Positions 23,024 to 31,377 of a DNA stretch of 34,795 bases are shown here, piece by piece. Numbering within the stretch: position 1 is the first letter of the stretch; the number at the start of each line of letters is the position of its first letter. The notes beneath the pieces were generated by a model. That model was not told the origin of the DNA. It saw only the letters and a list, made by a program, of their open reading frames with translations, and made no database searches. The stretch lies in the IMG/VR virus record IMGVR_UViG_3300015263_001465, positions 1 to 34,795 of that record. One strand, given 5' to 3'. The translations under genes and the position numbers were made by a program. This DNA is from a virus.

Positions 23024-24905
23024 AATTCAGAGACCCGGAGGCGTGAAGCTTCCGGGCTCTTTCAATCAGTTCGGTCTTCCAGCGTTCGTGCACAATCCGG
23101 TTATCTTCCTTTCGGGCTCGCTTGATGACGAACCCGCGCTGGAGCGCCCCGTGACAGCCTATGGCCACGGCATCGGCCAAGTCGGGAGACTTCCCGCACT
23201 TCTCCTTCATCTCCTCCTTGGTCTCGACTGAGATCTTGTTTCCCATCGTGGTCTTCCATTCCCGCTGGGCAAACTCATTGCAGACCGAGAAGGTCATGCC
23301 CCGGAACTGGCCCGACTCCACGATCAGCCTGACGGTGAACCAGATCTCGGTGATCTTGCGGTCGTAGTATTCCCGGCAGGTCTTCTGAATATCAGCGGAG
23401 ACCCAGTTCTCGGACGGCCTGCCGCCGCAGTCAATCGAGTTCACCATCGGGCTCCACAGGCGCGAGAAGGACGTGACCAGAGAGGTTCTCATGCCGGAGT
23501 CGAAGAAGAAGTTCTGGGGTGGAATCTCCCGGCGATCACACTGTTCCTTCACGAATTGGACGATCTGGTCCTCAGGGGATGTGGCCGCCCGATCCCCTTT
23601 GACCGGGATGATTAGAACGTCAACCAGATGCAGGATCATCCTGCCATCCGAGTTGCCGGAGTCCCGATAGACCAGCCCGGAGCTGTCCACCGCCTTGGCC
23701 TCCTGAGAGGCCTCAAAGCCAAAGACCAGCTCTCCAAAGACGCAGCGATCCCCGCCCACTCCCCGGTAGGCCGCGTCCAGAAAGGCGATGGACGTGCGCC
23801 TGCTGTCCCGCCACAGGGGACGCTCGAAGGCGTCGAACTGCTTGGCCATCTGGTGGGTGATGACGCGACGGCTGCCCTGCCCTCTGGGCATCCGGGCCTC
23901 ATTCATCATGGTGTAGTGCCAGTCATCCACTCCCCATATCTCGGCATCGTTCTTCATCTGCTGCATGGTGATGAGGAACGGGAACGGAGGCTCGACATCC
24001 TCCGGGGCGTTCTTGTTGGGCGTATCGCTCCCGGGCAGCTGCAAGGCGATTCCGTTGGGAAACTTGGTCTTCCATGTCTTCGTTCCCGGCTGCTGGTCTA
24101 TGCCGGAGTCCCATCCCCCAAGGTCGGGGTGAGGCTCGCAGAGGACGCCGTGGGCGTTGGTCGTCTCGTTGGGATTGCCTAGACCGACGAACTTGAAGTC
24201 TTCGCACTTGGACAGGTTGGAGATGGAGTCGAGAAACCCACGGGGCATGAGGTTCATTTCATCCCCGATCAGGCGCACGCGAGTGTTGTGAATCCCGATG
24301 TAGGACCCCAGCCCGACGAACTGGCTTCCCCGCTTGCAGGCCACGGCGATGATCCCGTTCTTGAAGTCGCGCCCCTCCGAGGCCTCTTCCCTTGGATCAA
24401 GCACCAGCATCTGCTTGCCCTCAATGAGATGCCCCGGCAGGCTTGGGCACTTCTCCTTGGCCAGCTTGTGATACTTCTTGACCATGCCCCAGATGCGGAG
24501 CTCAAGGGATTTCAGGTCGGTGGAGGAGACGAGGACGGTCGTCCCCTTGGATCGGGCATACCATTCGGTCAGGGCGATGCTGCCAAAGCTGTCGCTCTTG
24601 CCGCTTCCCGCGCAGCCCATGACGCCCAGATAAGTGTGGTTGATCCAATTCTCAAGGCAGGCCTCGGCCCAGTGATTCTTGAAGGGTCCGCTTTCCCATA
24701 GCCTTCCGGGCCAGACGATCTCCTGAAACCTGCGGTAATGGAAGAACAGCCCCTTGCCAGCTTCCTCTCCGTTGGACTTCGTCCACTTCCCACCCTTGGC
24801 GATCATGGTGAGCTCTATTAACCAATCTGGCGAATCTTTCATCCACTGGAGGTTGTATCGCTCAAACTGTCCGGTGGATTTCTTGGACGGCTTACTGTAA
24901 TACAT
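23013..24905 (-). CDS. terL: Terminase large subunit
   Basis: The 630-residue product has a packaging ATPase: Walker A GCAGSGKS (97-104) and Walker B VRLIGDEMN with D215 and E216. The C-terminal RNase H-like nuclease shows SIAFLDAAYRG (D377), FFFDSGMRTS (D469) and PDLADAV (D575, D578). It cuts and pumps DNA into the head through the portal. The frame is open further upstream, but ATG 24905 is preferred because upstream codons overlap the divergent gene; no clear Shine-Dalgarno site precedes it. Being on the opposite strand from the head and tail genes is unusual. No small terminase subunit is recognised in the window. Confidence 0.88.
   Translation of the reverse strand: MYYSKPSKKSTGQFERYNLQWMKDSPDWLIELTMIAKGGKWTKSNGEEAGKGLFFHYRRFQEIVWPGRLWESGPFKNHWAEACLENWINHTYLGVMGCAGSGKSDSFGSIALTEWYARSKGTTVLVSSTDLKSLELRIWGMVKKYHKLAKEKCPSLPGHLIEGKQMLVLDPREEASEGRDFKNGIIAVACKRGSQFVGLGSYIGIHNTRVRLIGDEMNLMPRGFLDSISNLSKCEDFKFVGLGNPNETTNAHGVLCEPHPDLGGWDSGIDQQPGTKTWKTKFPNGIALQLPGSDTPNKNAPEDVEPPFPFLITMQQMKNDAEIWGVDDWHYTMMNEARMPRGQGSRRVITHQMAKQFDAFERPLWRDSRRTSIAFLDAAYRGVGGDRCVFGELVFGFEASQEAKAVDSSGLVYRDSGNSDGRMILHLVDVLIIPVKGDRAATSPEDQIVQFVKEQCDRREIPPQNFFFDSGMRTSLVTSFSRLWSPMVNSIDCGGRPSENWVSADIQKTCREYYDRKITEIWFTVRLIVESGQFRGMTFSVCNEFAQREWKTTMGNKISVETKEEMKEKCGKSPDLADAVAIGCHGALQRGFVIKRARKEDNRIVHERWKTELIERARKLHASGSLNFNA
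23030..23062 (+). terminator. Probable rightward terminator inside the terminase 3' end
   Basis: GAG-A-CCCGGA (23030-23039) pairs with TCCGGGCTC (23051-23059), a 9-bp stem with one bulged A and an 11-nt loop, followed by TTTC. It begins 7 nt after the last rightward gene and lies within the coding end of the opposite-strand terminase. Confidence 0.55.
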
Positions 24906-24951
24906 GCTTGCGGAAACACTATGTCTAGTTGACAGTGCGTGCAAGGATAAG

Positions 24952-26742
24952 ATGCCATCTTCAAACAGCTTGATAAGGGTTGACGGCAGCATGGACTTCA
25001 GCGGCGGTGTGGACTCGCTGAAGGTGACGACCGTTGCCAGCGAGAGAGTTCCAAACGGGCTACAGCGAAACCAGCTGGCTTGGCTGGACAATGCCACGGT
25101 GCGCGATGGAGGCATCACGCAACGGTATGGCTGGCAGCCGATTGGGGACATGGCCGAAGGCAGCGCCCTGTATCAGGGAGGGGCTTTCTACTACCCGGAC
25201 AGCGGGGATCCCTATCTCATCCATGCTCTGGGTGGAGTCCTGTATCGTCAGGACATGACCACGGGGCAGCTGACAGCCCTGAGCTCGGACCCTATTTACT
25301 TTCATCCCGCCAGCCAGCCCATCTTCTTCTTCGCCCAAGCCGAGCAGTTCATGGTCGTTCAGGCCGGAGACGGCGTCACCAATCCCCTGATCTGGGACGG
25401 GGTCACGCTGAGCCGGTCTCGCGGCATCACCGGGGACGCAACTCCGGGCAGTCCGAACTGCAACCAGATTCCCCCGGCTGGCCCAATGGACTACTTCATG
25501 GGCCGCCTGTGGTATGCCCGTGGCAGGCAGGTCACGGCGGGAGACATCGTGCTCGGCCCTTCCGGCTCGCCAGCCTACGGGCTTCGCGACTCGGTGCTGT
25601 ATGTCACCGAGAATCCTTTAGCCATTGGCGGTGACGGCTTCACTGTCCCATCCAATGACGGCGCGATCCGGGCTCTCAAGCATAGCGCCAACCTTGATGC
25701 GTCCCTTGGTCAGGGGCGACTCTTCGCGTTCACACGCAAGGCCGTATATGCGATCAACGCTCCGGTGACTCGCACGGAATGGATTGCGGCGACCAACAAC
25801 AATCAGCCACTGATGACCGTGGTTCAGCTGGTGAATGGTTCGGTCAATGACAGGTCTGTGGTTGCCGCCAATGGTGACTTGTTCTACCAATCGCTGGAGC
25901 CGGGAATCCGATCCCTGCTTCAAGCCATCCGTTACTTCAACCAATGGGGAAACATTCAAATCAGCTCAAACGAGCAAAGAATCCTTCAGTTCAACAACCG
26001 TGCGCTCCTATACGCCGCCAGTGGCATCGTATTCGACAACCGGTTGCTCATGACGGCGCTGCCATTCGAGACAGCGGTAGGGGTCGCTCACTCAGCCTTG
26101 ATCCCGATGGACTTCGTTCCCATCAACAGCTTCAACAAGACCAAGGAGCCAAACTGGGAAGGGATGCACGAAGGCTTGGATTTCCTCCAGCTTTTCGTTG
26201 GGGATTTCGGCGGAAGAGAAAGGGCTTTCGGAGTTATCTATTCCCGGGAAGCTGGCAATATCCAGCTCTGGGAGCTGACGAGGGACAACCAGAGGGAGAA
26301 TGGGGATGGTCGGGTGACTTGGATCATCGAGACCCCGGCGTTCACATGGGGGCAGGAGCTTGACCTCAAGAGGCTGCTGACCGCCGAGCTGGGGGTGGAT
26401 CGCCTGTTCGGGACGGTTCAGTTTCAGGTCGAGTATCGCCCGGACTTCCAAGGCTGCTGGCTGCTGTGGCATCGCTGGAAAGCCTGCACGCCCCGCAACA
26501 GCGCGGAGGACTACGCCAACCCGATCAGCTATCCCCTGACCCAATACGGGGAATGCTACAAGACCAACATGGTTCTGCCCAAGCCGCCTCAGGAATGCGC
26601 GGACTGCAACACGGGCAGGCCTGCGAACTTGGGATACCAGTTCCAGCTTAGGATCACCATCAAGGGCTTTTGCCGAGTCCGTGGGATTTTGCTCTACGCC
26701 GAGCCGGTGGACAGGCAGCTCTATAAGGGTATTGTGTGTTGA
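24952..26742 (+). CDS. Tail nozzle-like / head completion protein (putative)
   Basis: The product (596 residues from ATG 24952) opens with a pattern seen in nozzle or head-stabilising proteins of short-tailed phages: DFSGGVDSLK, then a long beta-rich body with repeated Trp/Tyr/Gly strands (GGAFYYPDSGDPYLIHALGG, PIFFFAQAEQFMVVQAGDG). The last 130 residues have many cysteines (about nine), e.g. ECYK and CADCN. ATG 24952 is preferred because AAGGA lies four bases before it; ATG 24991 is a shorter option. It is divergent from the terminase. The nozzle call comes from size, beta content and neighbours, so it is moderate. Confidence 0.5.
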   Translation: MPSSNSLIRVDGSMDFSGGVDSLKVTTVASERVPNGLQRNQLAWLDNATVRDGGITQRYGWQPIGDMAEGSALYQGGAFYYPDSGDPYLIHALGGVLYRQDMTTGQLTALSSDPIYFHPASQPIFFFAQAEQFMVVQAGDGVTNPLIWDGVTLSRSRGITGDATPGSPNCNQIPPAGPMDYFMGRLWYARGRQVTAGDIVLGPSGSPAYGLRDSVLYVTENPLAIGGDGFTVPSNDGAIRALKHSANLDASLGQGRLFAFTRKAVYAINAPVTRTEWIAATNNNQPLMTVVQLVNGSVNDRSVVAANGDLFYQSLEPGIRSLLQAIRYFNQWGNIQISSNEQRILQFNNRALLYAASGIVFDNRLLMTALPFETAVGVAHSALIPMDFVPINSFNKTKEPNWEGMHEGLDFLQLFVGDFGGRERAFGVIYSREAGNIQLWELTRDNQRENGDGRVTWIIETPAFTWGQELDLKRLLTAELGVDRLFGTVQFQVEYRPDFQGCWLLWHRWKACTPRNSAEDYANPISYPLTQYGECYKTNMVLPKPPQECADCNTGRPANLGYQFQLRITIKGFCRVRGILLYAEPVDRQLYKGIVC

Positions 26743-26745
26743 GTT

Positions 26746-27738
26746 ATGCCGTTCACAAATCCGCTTTACATCGCGTGCGATTCGGACCCGAGCACCTGCA
26801 CGGATCCGTCAACGACTTCGCCTGTCCAGAACATCTCTTCGGAGGCTCAGGATACCGAGGACTTCTTTGGAAGGTCCTACGGCACCTATGACCCGCCCCC
26901 GCTGGGGTCCAACTTCACGGCCCAATGGTGCTTGGGCCAGTGCGTTTCCTCGGTGTCTCAAGAGGATGCCGACCAGTGCGCCCAGAGGGCGGCCATTCTT
27001 TGCGTGGGAGACAACAACAATCCCAGATGGCCGACGGCCAGACCCAACCCCAATCCCAACCCGACGCCGGACACGCCTCCGTATATCCCGGGCAACCAGA
27101 CGATCTACTACAACACCGAGCAGTCGGCTGACTTCGTTTGCCCGGACGGGAGCGTATTCACCTACACCATTCCAGCCGGGGTGTATTCCGCCTTTACTCA
27201 GGCGGCGGCTGACAATATCGCCAACAGCGTGGCCACCACCCGGGCGGCGGAAAGGCACATCTGCATTGGTGAACTGAGCCCGGACAGCGCGTGCCTTGGC
27301 GACGACTACGAGGCAACCGTGACGGTCACATCCGGCGCTCCGCTGGCCAGCATCCTCATGACCGACGGGGAGCTGCCTCCCGGGCTGACCATTGATCTGG
27401 GAGATACCAGCTTCACCATCAGCGGCACGGCATCCGGCGTGGGCGGGTATATCTTCAGCATTCTGGTCGAGGACACCTACGGCGGGTTCATGGAAAAGGA
27501 ATTCACCATCCGGGTGGCGACGATTGCCAACCAGACGCTGCCGGACGGAGTTCTCTCGGTGCCCTACACGCCTGCGCTGGCGGTGGACGGAACCACCAAC
27601 CCAACCGTGGTCTGGAGCGTGGTGTCTGGATCCCTTCCCACGGGCGTTTCACTGGCGTCCAATGGACAGTTCAGCGGAAGCCCAACCGCCAACGGAGTCT
27701 TTACGTTCACCGTCCAGATGGAGGATGACCAGCCATGA
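26746..27738 (+). CDS. He_PIG (putative Ig) domain protein with incomplete last domain
   Basis: The 330-residue product has a cysteine-containing N-terminal part, a Pro/Asn linker (NPNPNPTPDTPP, about residues 100-112), then two He_PIG-type Ig-like domains. The first (about 185-262) ends VEDTYGGFMEKEFTIRV; the second (about 263-330) ends VQMEDDQP and stops. The second therefore lacks the final strand equivalent to FMEKEFTIRV. The next gene begins MICQREFTVTI, an excellent match for that strand. Probably a tail-surface protein. It is linked to the next gene by ATGA. Confidence 0.65.
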   Translation: MPFTNPLYIACDSDPSTCTDPSTTSPVQNISSEAQDTEDFFGRSYGTYDPPPLGSNFTAQWCLGQCVSSVSQEDADQCAQRAAILCVGDNNNPRWPTARPNPNPNPTPDTPPYIPGNQTIYYNTEQSADFVCPDGSVFTYTIPAGVYSAFTQAAADNIANSVATTRAAERHICIGELSPDSACLGDDYEATVTVTSGAPLASILMTDGELPPGLTIDLGDTSFTISGTASGVGGYIFSILVEDTYGGFMEKEFTIRVATIANQTLPDGVLSVPYTPALAVDGTTNPTVVWSVVSGSLPTGVSLASNGQFSGSPTANGVFTFTVQMEDDQP

Positions 27739-28247
27739 TCTGCCAGAGGGAATTCACCGTCACCATTGCTGACGCGATGTTCTCGGATGTGGTGTGGATT
27801 GAGCCAACCGACGGAACCAATGACCGGCTTCCCATCACGGCAGAGCACGGATATGTGAACAGCTCGTGGTCGTTCAGCGTCAGCGGTAGCGCGACGGATC
27901 GCCTGATCTGGATGGTTCATGTCACCAACGGCACCGCCGACAATTACAACATCCACATGGAGATGGGGGTTTCCGGCGTCATCAACGCCATCAATGGATC
28001 CAGCCCACATGTAAGCACTCTGGTCAGGTATGGTCTGGCCGGTCCACCGGTGAGCGTGCCCACGGCTGGAACCGTGATTGCCAACGACGCCACCCTTGGC
28101 TCCGTTCTGGGTCCGTATTCCAGAAGCGAATCCGGTGACTATGTTCTCAACGCGGGGCTGGACATCTGGTTTGCCGTCCAATGGGATCCGTTCAGGGTGA
28201 GTGGAACCATAGATGGAACGCTCATTTGCACCTCCTCCATTGTATGA
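27735..28247 (+). CDS. Tail-surface protein beginning with a He_PIG-type strand
   Basis: The 170-residue product begins MICQREFTVTI, resembling the last strand of a He_PIG domain, and is followed by a separate beta-rich region (DVVWIEPTDGTNDR, WSFSVSGSATDRLIW) without known motifs. The same eight residues MICQREFT begin the next gene. The start overlaps the previous stop by ATGA. Either it donates this strand to the upstream protein, or a -1 frameshift joins the two. No signal peptide or enzyme motif is seen. Confidence 0.6.
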   Translation: MICQREFTVTIADAMFSDVVWIEPTDGTNDRLPITAEHGYVNSSWSFSVSGSATDRLIWMVHVTNGTADNYNIHMEMGVSGVINAINGSSPHVSTLVRYGLAGPPVSVPTAGTVIANDATLGSVLGPYSRSESGDYVLNAGLDIWFAVQWDPFRVSGTIDGTLICTSSIV

Positions 28248-28741
28248 TCTGTCAACGAGAATTCACGATAGAGATCATCTCCTGTATCGGACTGGGAGCG
28301 ACGGCGGCGTGGACCTACAATCCGGGCCTGAACCCCAACCAGCCCCCGGCAGAAGTCCTCCTGACCTACGACATCGAGGGGTATTATGGAGTCTGGACCG
28401 CCGTGAGAACGGGAGGCCCAACGTCCGTCTGCGTTGCGGAATGGAGGGTTGACTGGACGAGCGCGGCAGGAAAACTCCTGAGGGTCACTTCCACGATTGT
28501 CGGCCCTGTGACTAGGGCCGGAGTCGCGGCCAATGTGATCTGCCGGTCAACCGCAAACGGAACACTTGTTTCCTCAACCCAGAACTGCCCCATCAACACC
28601 ACGACTCAGGTGAATCTCACGGCGGTGGCAACCAAACTGTTGACGGGAGGGGCGGCTTACATTGACATCAACCATCAGATTCCTTCAGATCAGTCATTCA
28701 GCCTCTCTGGGGAGGTGATTGTGGAATGCGTTGATCCGTAG
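28244..28741 (+). CDS. Second protein beginning MICQREFT
   Basis: The 165-residue product shares the start MICQREFT with the previous gene and continues IEI, then diverges (GLGATAAWTYNPGLNPNQPP, VWTAVRTGGPTSVCV). It is beta-rich with scattered cysteines. The ATGA junction copies the previous gene boundary at the DNA level (ATGATCTG then CA), which suggests an ancestral duplication of the start and of the overlap. No family is recognised; likely a tail-associated protein. Confidence 0.55.
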   Translation: MICQREFTIEIISCIGLGATAAWTYNPGLNPNQPPAEVLLTYDIEGYYGVWTAVRTGGPTSVCVAEWRVDWTSAAGKLLRVTSTIVGPVTRAGVAANVICRSTANGTLVSSTQNCPINTTTQVNLTAVATKLLTGGAAYIDINHQIPSDQSFSLSGEVIVECVDP

Positions 28742-28787
28742 GAATGGCTTGCAAAGTTATCGTTATCGAGGTAACAAAAGGACATAT

Positions 28788-29837
28788 ATGGCACAGCGCC
28801 TTAGACTCTACGACATCCGAAACTCAAGGATCCCGGCCAATCTGGGCCTGTGCGTTGGCGATCAGCTTGAGATCGCCGCCTACGTCAACTCAGCTCAGCA
28901 GCGTTTACTTTACTGCAAGGAGGCAGGAAATGATGGCTGGTGGGGGACTTACGCAGAGGTCGCGTTCACAGTGAACCGTGATGATCCTTACCTGACTCTT
29001 CCAAGAAATATGGCAAGGGTCATCGCGGCCAACTGGTGTGATGAATACGTTCCAGTGCAGAACCAGTGGTATGAATACCTACAGTTCGGGAACGGCAGAA
29101 TGCCCAAGACGTTCGTAACAAACTGTTTCCAAGAGAAGCAGATGTTGATGAGAAACAACGTCGTCACCAGCACCGACCTATCCAGCCCACCGCAGCTGAT
29201 CCGCGTCTATGTGACCGAATCCTCGGATGTGGGCAAGCGCGTGGTCATCGGCGGTCTGGACAACAATAACGTGAGGATTTACTCGCAGGACGGGCTGAAT
29301 CGGGTGGATGGAATCTATCTGGTTCTGGACAGCCCGTTCGTCACGAGCGCCTACCAGTTCAACCAGATCCTGTCCATCCAGAAGGATGTGACGGATGGGG
29401 AGGTCAAGTTCTATCAGGTGGATCCAACCACGGGAGACGAGGTTCTCCTGCTGACGATGGAGCCCGGAGAGCAGACGGCGTGGTATCGCCGCTACTACCT
29501 GAGCAACCTGCCCAGCAGCTGCTGCCCTCCACCGAACGACAACGGAGACGTGACCTTGACCGCCATCGTGAAGCTGGAGCTTCTTCCGGTGCGGTATGAC
29601 ACGGACTACCTGTTGATTCAGAATCTGGAGGCGATCAACGCCGAGTGTCAGTCTATCCGGTTTTCCGAGATGGATCAGCCCCAGTCCAAGCAGAGCGCAG
29701 CCGAGCGCCATCAGCAGGCGGTCAGGCTTCTCAACGGAGAGATTCAGCACTACCTTGGATCGGAGCAGATCGCGGTTGGGTTCAAGCCGTTTGGGTCTGC
29801 GTCCTTGAGACGGCAGCAAATTGGCACAATAATTTAG
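28788..29837 (+). CDS. Head-tail adaptor or tail-tube-A-like protein (putative)
   Basis: The 349-residue product begins MAQRLRLYDIRNSRIP and continues with AAYVNSAQQRLLYCKEAG and YLTLPRNMARVIAANWCD, a helical start then strands, as I recall for adaptor-type proteins of short-tailed phages. A ribosome site AAAAGGA precedes the ATG by five bases. A beta-rich middle (VKFYQVDPTTGDEVLLLTM) and a helical end (SAAERHQQAVRLLNGEIQ) complete it. It follows the tail-surface genes and precedes internal virion proteins. The family call is from memory and moderate. Confidence 0.55.
   Translation: MAQRLRLYDIRNSRIPANLGLCVGDQLEIAAYVNSAQQRLLYCKEAGNDGWWGTYAEVAFTVNRDDPYLTLPRNMARVIAANWCDEYVPVQNQWYEYLQFGNGRMPKTFVTNCFQEKQMLMRNNVVTSTDLSSPPQLIRVYVTESSDVGKRVVIGGLDNNNVRIYSQDGLNRVDGIYLVLDSPFVTSAYQFNQILSIQKDVTDGEVKFYQVDPTTGDEVLLLTMEPGEQTAWYRRYYLSNLPSSCCPPPNDNGDVTLTAIVKLELLPVRYDTDYLLIQNLEAINAECQSIRFSEMDQPQSKQSAAERHQQAVRLLNGEIQHYLGSEQIAVGFKPFGSASLRRQQIGTII
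29805..29833 (+). promoter_or_regulatory. Promoter before the internal virion genes, leaderless type
   Basis: TTGAGA (29805-29810, 5/6), 17 nt and AATAAT (29828-29833, 5/6) are followed by six bases and ATG 29840. It lies in the end of the adaptor gene. Spacing and distance to ATG match the HTH gene promoter at 1264-1292 exactly, and no Shine-Dalgarno site precedes this ATG. Confidence 0.55.
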
Positions 29838-29839
29838 TT

Positions 29840-30457
29840 ATGGCATACACCATTCCAGCATACTTGCAGCCCGGAGTCGTTGCGACTCCCGGGAGCGACC
29901 TCTATAACCAGCGAATCGCCTACAACACGAGTCGCGGAGTCCCCGGAGGCGGGGCCGGTGTTGGCGTTCCCGGCCTTGAGACCGGCGTGGCCTCCAGCGT
30001 CAACCAGTTCATGACGGGTCAGGCCCAGCTTCCGTTCATCCAGAACCTTCCCGGGTATCTGGGAATGAGGGCTCAGAACAGCATGAACATCCTCTCGCAG
30101 TTGCAGGGGGATGTCCCCACCGATGTCATCAACGAGATCTTGCAGCAGGCCGCCGAGCGAGGGATCGCCACGGGCGGCGGTGCTGGCGTGGCCAAACCCG
30201 CCTATCTCAAGGCGCTTGGCCTCACCTCTCTCGACTTGATGAAGCAGGGACAGGAGGGATTGAGCAAGGCCATCAGCGACACCCCTGTCCCTGAGCTTTG
30301 GAATCCGGCTGACCTCTACACGTCAGAGCGTCTGGCGAACAAGCAGCTGGAGATTGCGAAGGCGGGAGCAACAACCTCAACCTCGGGATCGAGGACCACC
30401 TCGCCGTGGGGGAACCGGTCCTTCACGAACGAGAACTTCTTTGGAGGAATTTGGTAA
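29840..30457 (+). CDS. Putative internal virion protein (Gly/Ala-rich)
   Basis: The 205-residue product is rich in Gly, Ala, Gln and Ser with no charged runs. Its middle (VINEILQQAAERGIATGGGAG, AYLKALGLTSLDLM) looks helical, and its end is disordered. It starts three bases after the previous stop and runs up to a GGAGG site for the next gene. It fits small ejection-type proteins that precede the large internal protein in short-tailed phages. No motif proves this. Confidence 0.5.
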   Translation: MAYTIPAYLQPGVVATPGSDLYNQRIAYNTSRGVPGGGAGVGVPGLETGVASSVNQFMTGQAQLPFIQNLPGYLGMRAQNSMNILSQLQGDVPTDVINEILQQAAERGIATGGGAGVAKPAYLKALGLTSLDLMKQGQEGLSKAISDTPVPELWNPADLYTSERLANKQLEIAKAGATTSTSGSRTTSPWGNRSFTNENFFGGIW

Positions 30458-30458
30458 T

Positions 30459-31364
30459 ATGCCGGTCATCCCATCACATCGAGGATCGCTGCCAGTGCCC
30501 GACTTTTCGGGCGCTTGGCTTGGCGGTCAGAATCTCCAGCTCAAACAGCAGGAGCTGCAACAGAGCGCGGCCAGCGACAGCGCACGCATCGCGCTTGGCT
30601 ATGCCCAGCTCCGCGCCCAGCGTGAGGCAAACGAGCTGGATGCGTCCATCAAGATGAAGATAGATTCTCAGGAGCGCCTTGAGAACCAGCAACGCATGGA
30701 GATTGACAAGGCCTACAAGGATTCAATGGTTGCCATCGAGCAGCAGAAGCTTCAGACCGCTGCGGCTGATCTGGCCATGAAGCAGCAGAAGGAGTCCTAT
30801 CGCCAGCAGGCCATCGGAGAGTTTCAGAAGCAGATCGGACAACCCAACGCCGACATTGAAACGCTCTGGTCCAAGTATGGCCCAGCGATGGAGGCCACCA
30901 TTCCGGCTGGGATCTTCAAGGATGAGAAGCCCTCTGGAGGAGAACCCCGCGAGGTCAAGGGTAAAAGCGGAACGCTCTACGTGGAGCGAGATGGAAAGTT
31001 TTACGAAGTGGCCACTCAGGTGGACAGGGAGAAGCTGGACGCCGCCAAGCAACAGGCTGACATCGAGAAGGAGAATCGCGCCTACGAGCGAAAGGTCTTG
31101 GACGACCAGAGAAAGGACATGGTCAAGCAGATTGATGTTTTGGACAAGATTGTTCAAGGGCAGAAGGCTCTGGCCAAACTGGGAAAGAAAGAAGTCACCA
31201 AGGAGTTTGAGCAGGTGTTCAAGGAGAACGAGGCCCTTCTGAGCACTCTGAAGACAAACCTGATCCAGCTCGATGAGAGGCGAATGTCAATGAACGTTCC
31301 CCGCAATCCGCCGACGCCATCGGCATCAACCAACGCGCCAGCCATCAAGTGGAGACTGAAATAA
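30459..31364 (+). CDS. Coiled-coil internal virion protein (putative)
   Basis: The 301-residue product is dominated by long helices with Gln/Lys/Glu/Ala heptads (about residues 25-110 and 185-280, e.g. KMKIDSQERLENQQRMEID). A small beta-rich insert (GTLYVERDGKFYEV) lies near 170-185, and the end is Pro/Asn-rich. GGAGG (30443-30447) precedes the ATG by 11 nt. It likely folds as a rod or ring component of the ejection apparatus. The role is inferred from composition and position. Confidence 0.55.
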   Translation: MPVIPSHRGSLPVPDFSGAWLGGQNLQLKQQELQQSAASDSARIALGYAQLRAQREANELDASIKMKIDSQERLENQQRMEIDKAYKDSMVAIEQQKLQTAAADLAMKQQKESYRQQAIGEFQKQIGQPNADIETLWSKYGPAMEATIPAGIFKDEKPSGGEPREVKGKSGTLYVERDGKFYEVATQVDREKLDAAKQQADIEKENRAYERKVLDDQRKDMVKQIDVLDKIVQGQKALAKLGKKEVTKEFEQVFKENEALLSTLKTNLIQLDERRMSMNVPRNPPTPSASTNAPAIKWRLK

Positions 31365-31377
31365 CTAGGAGACCATC

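Noticed and set aside
28750-28790. TTGCAA-17-TAACAA promoter before the adaptor gene
   Set aside because: Poor -10 hexamer and a good ribosome site already explain expression from upstream transcripts.
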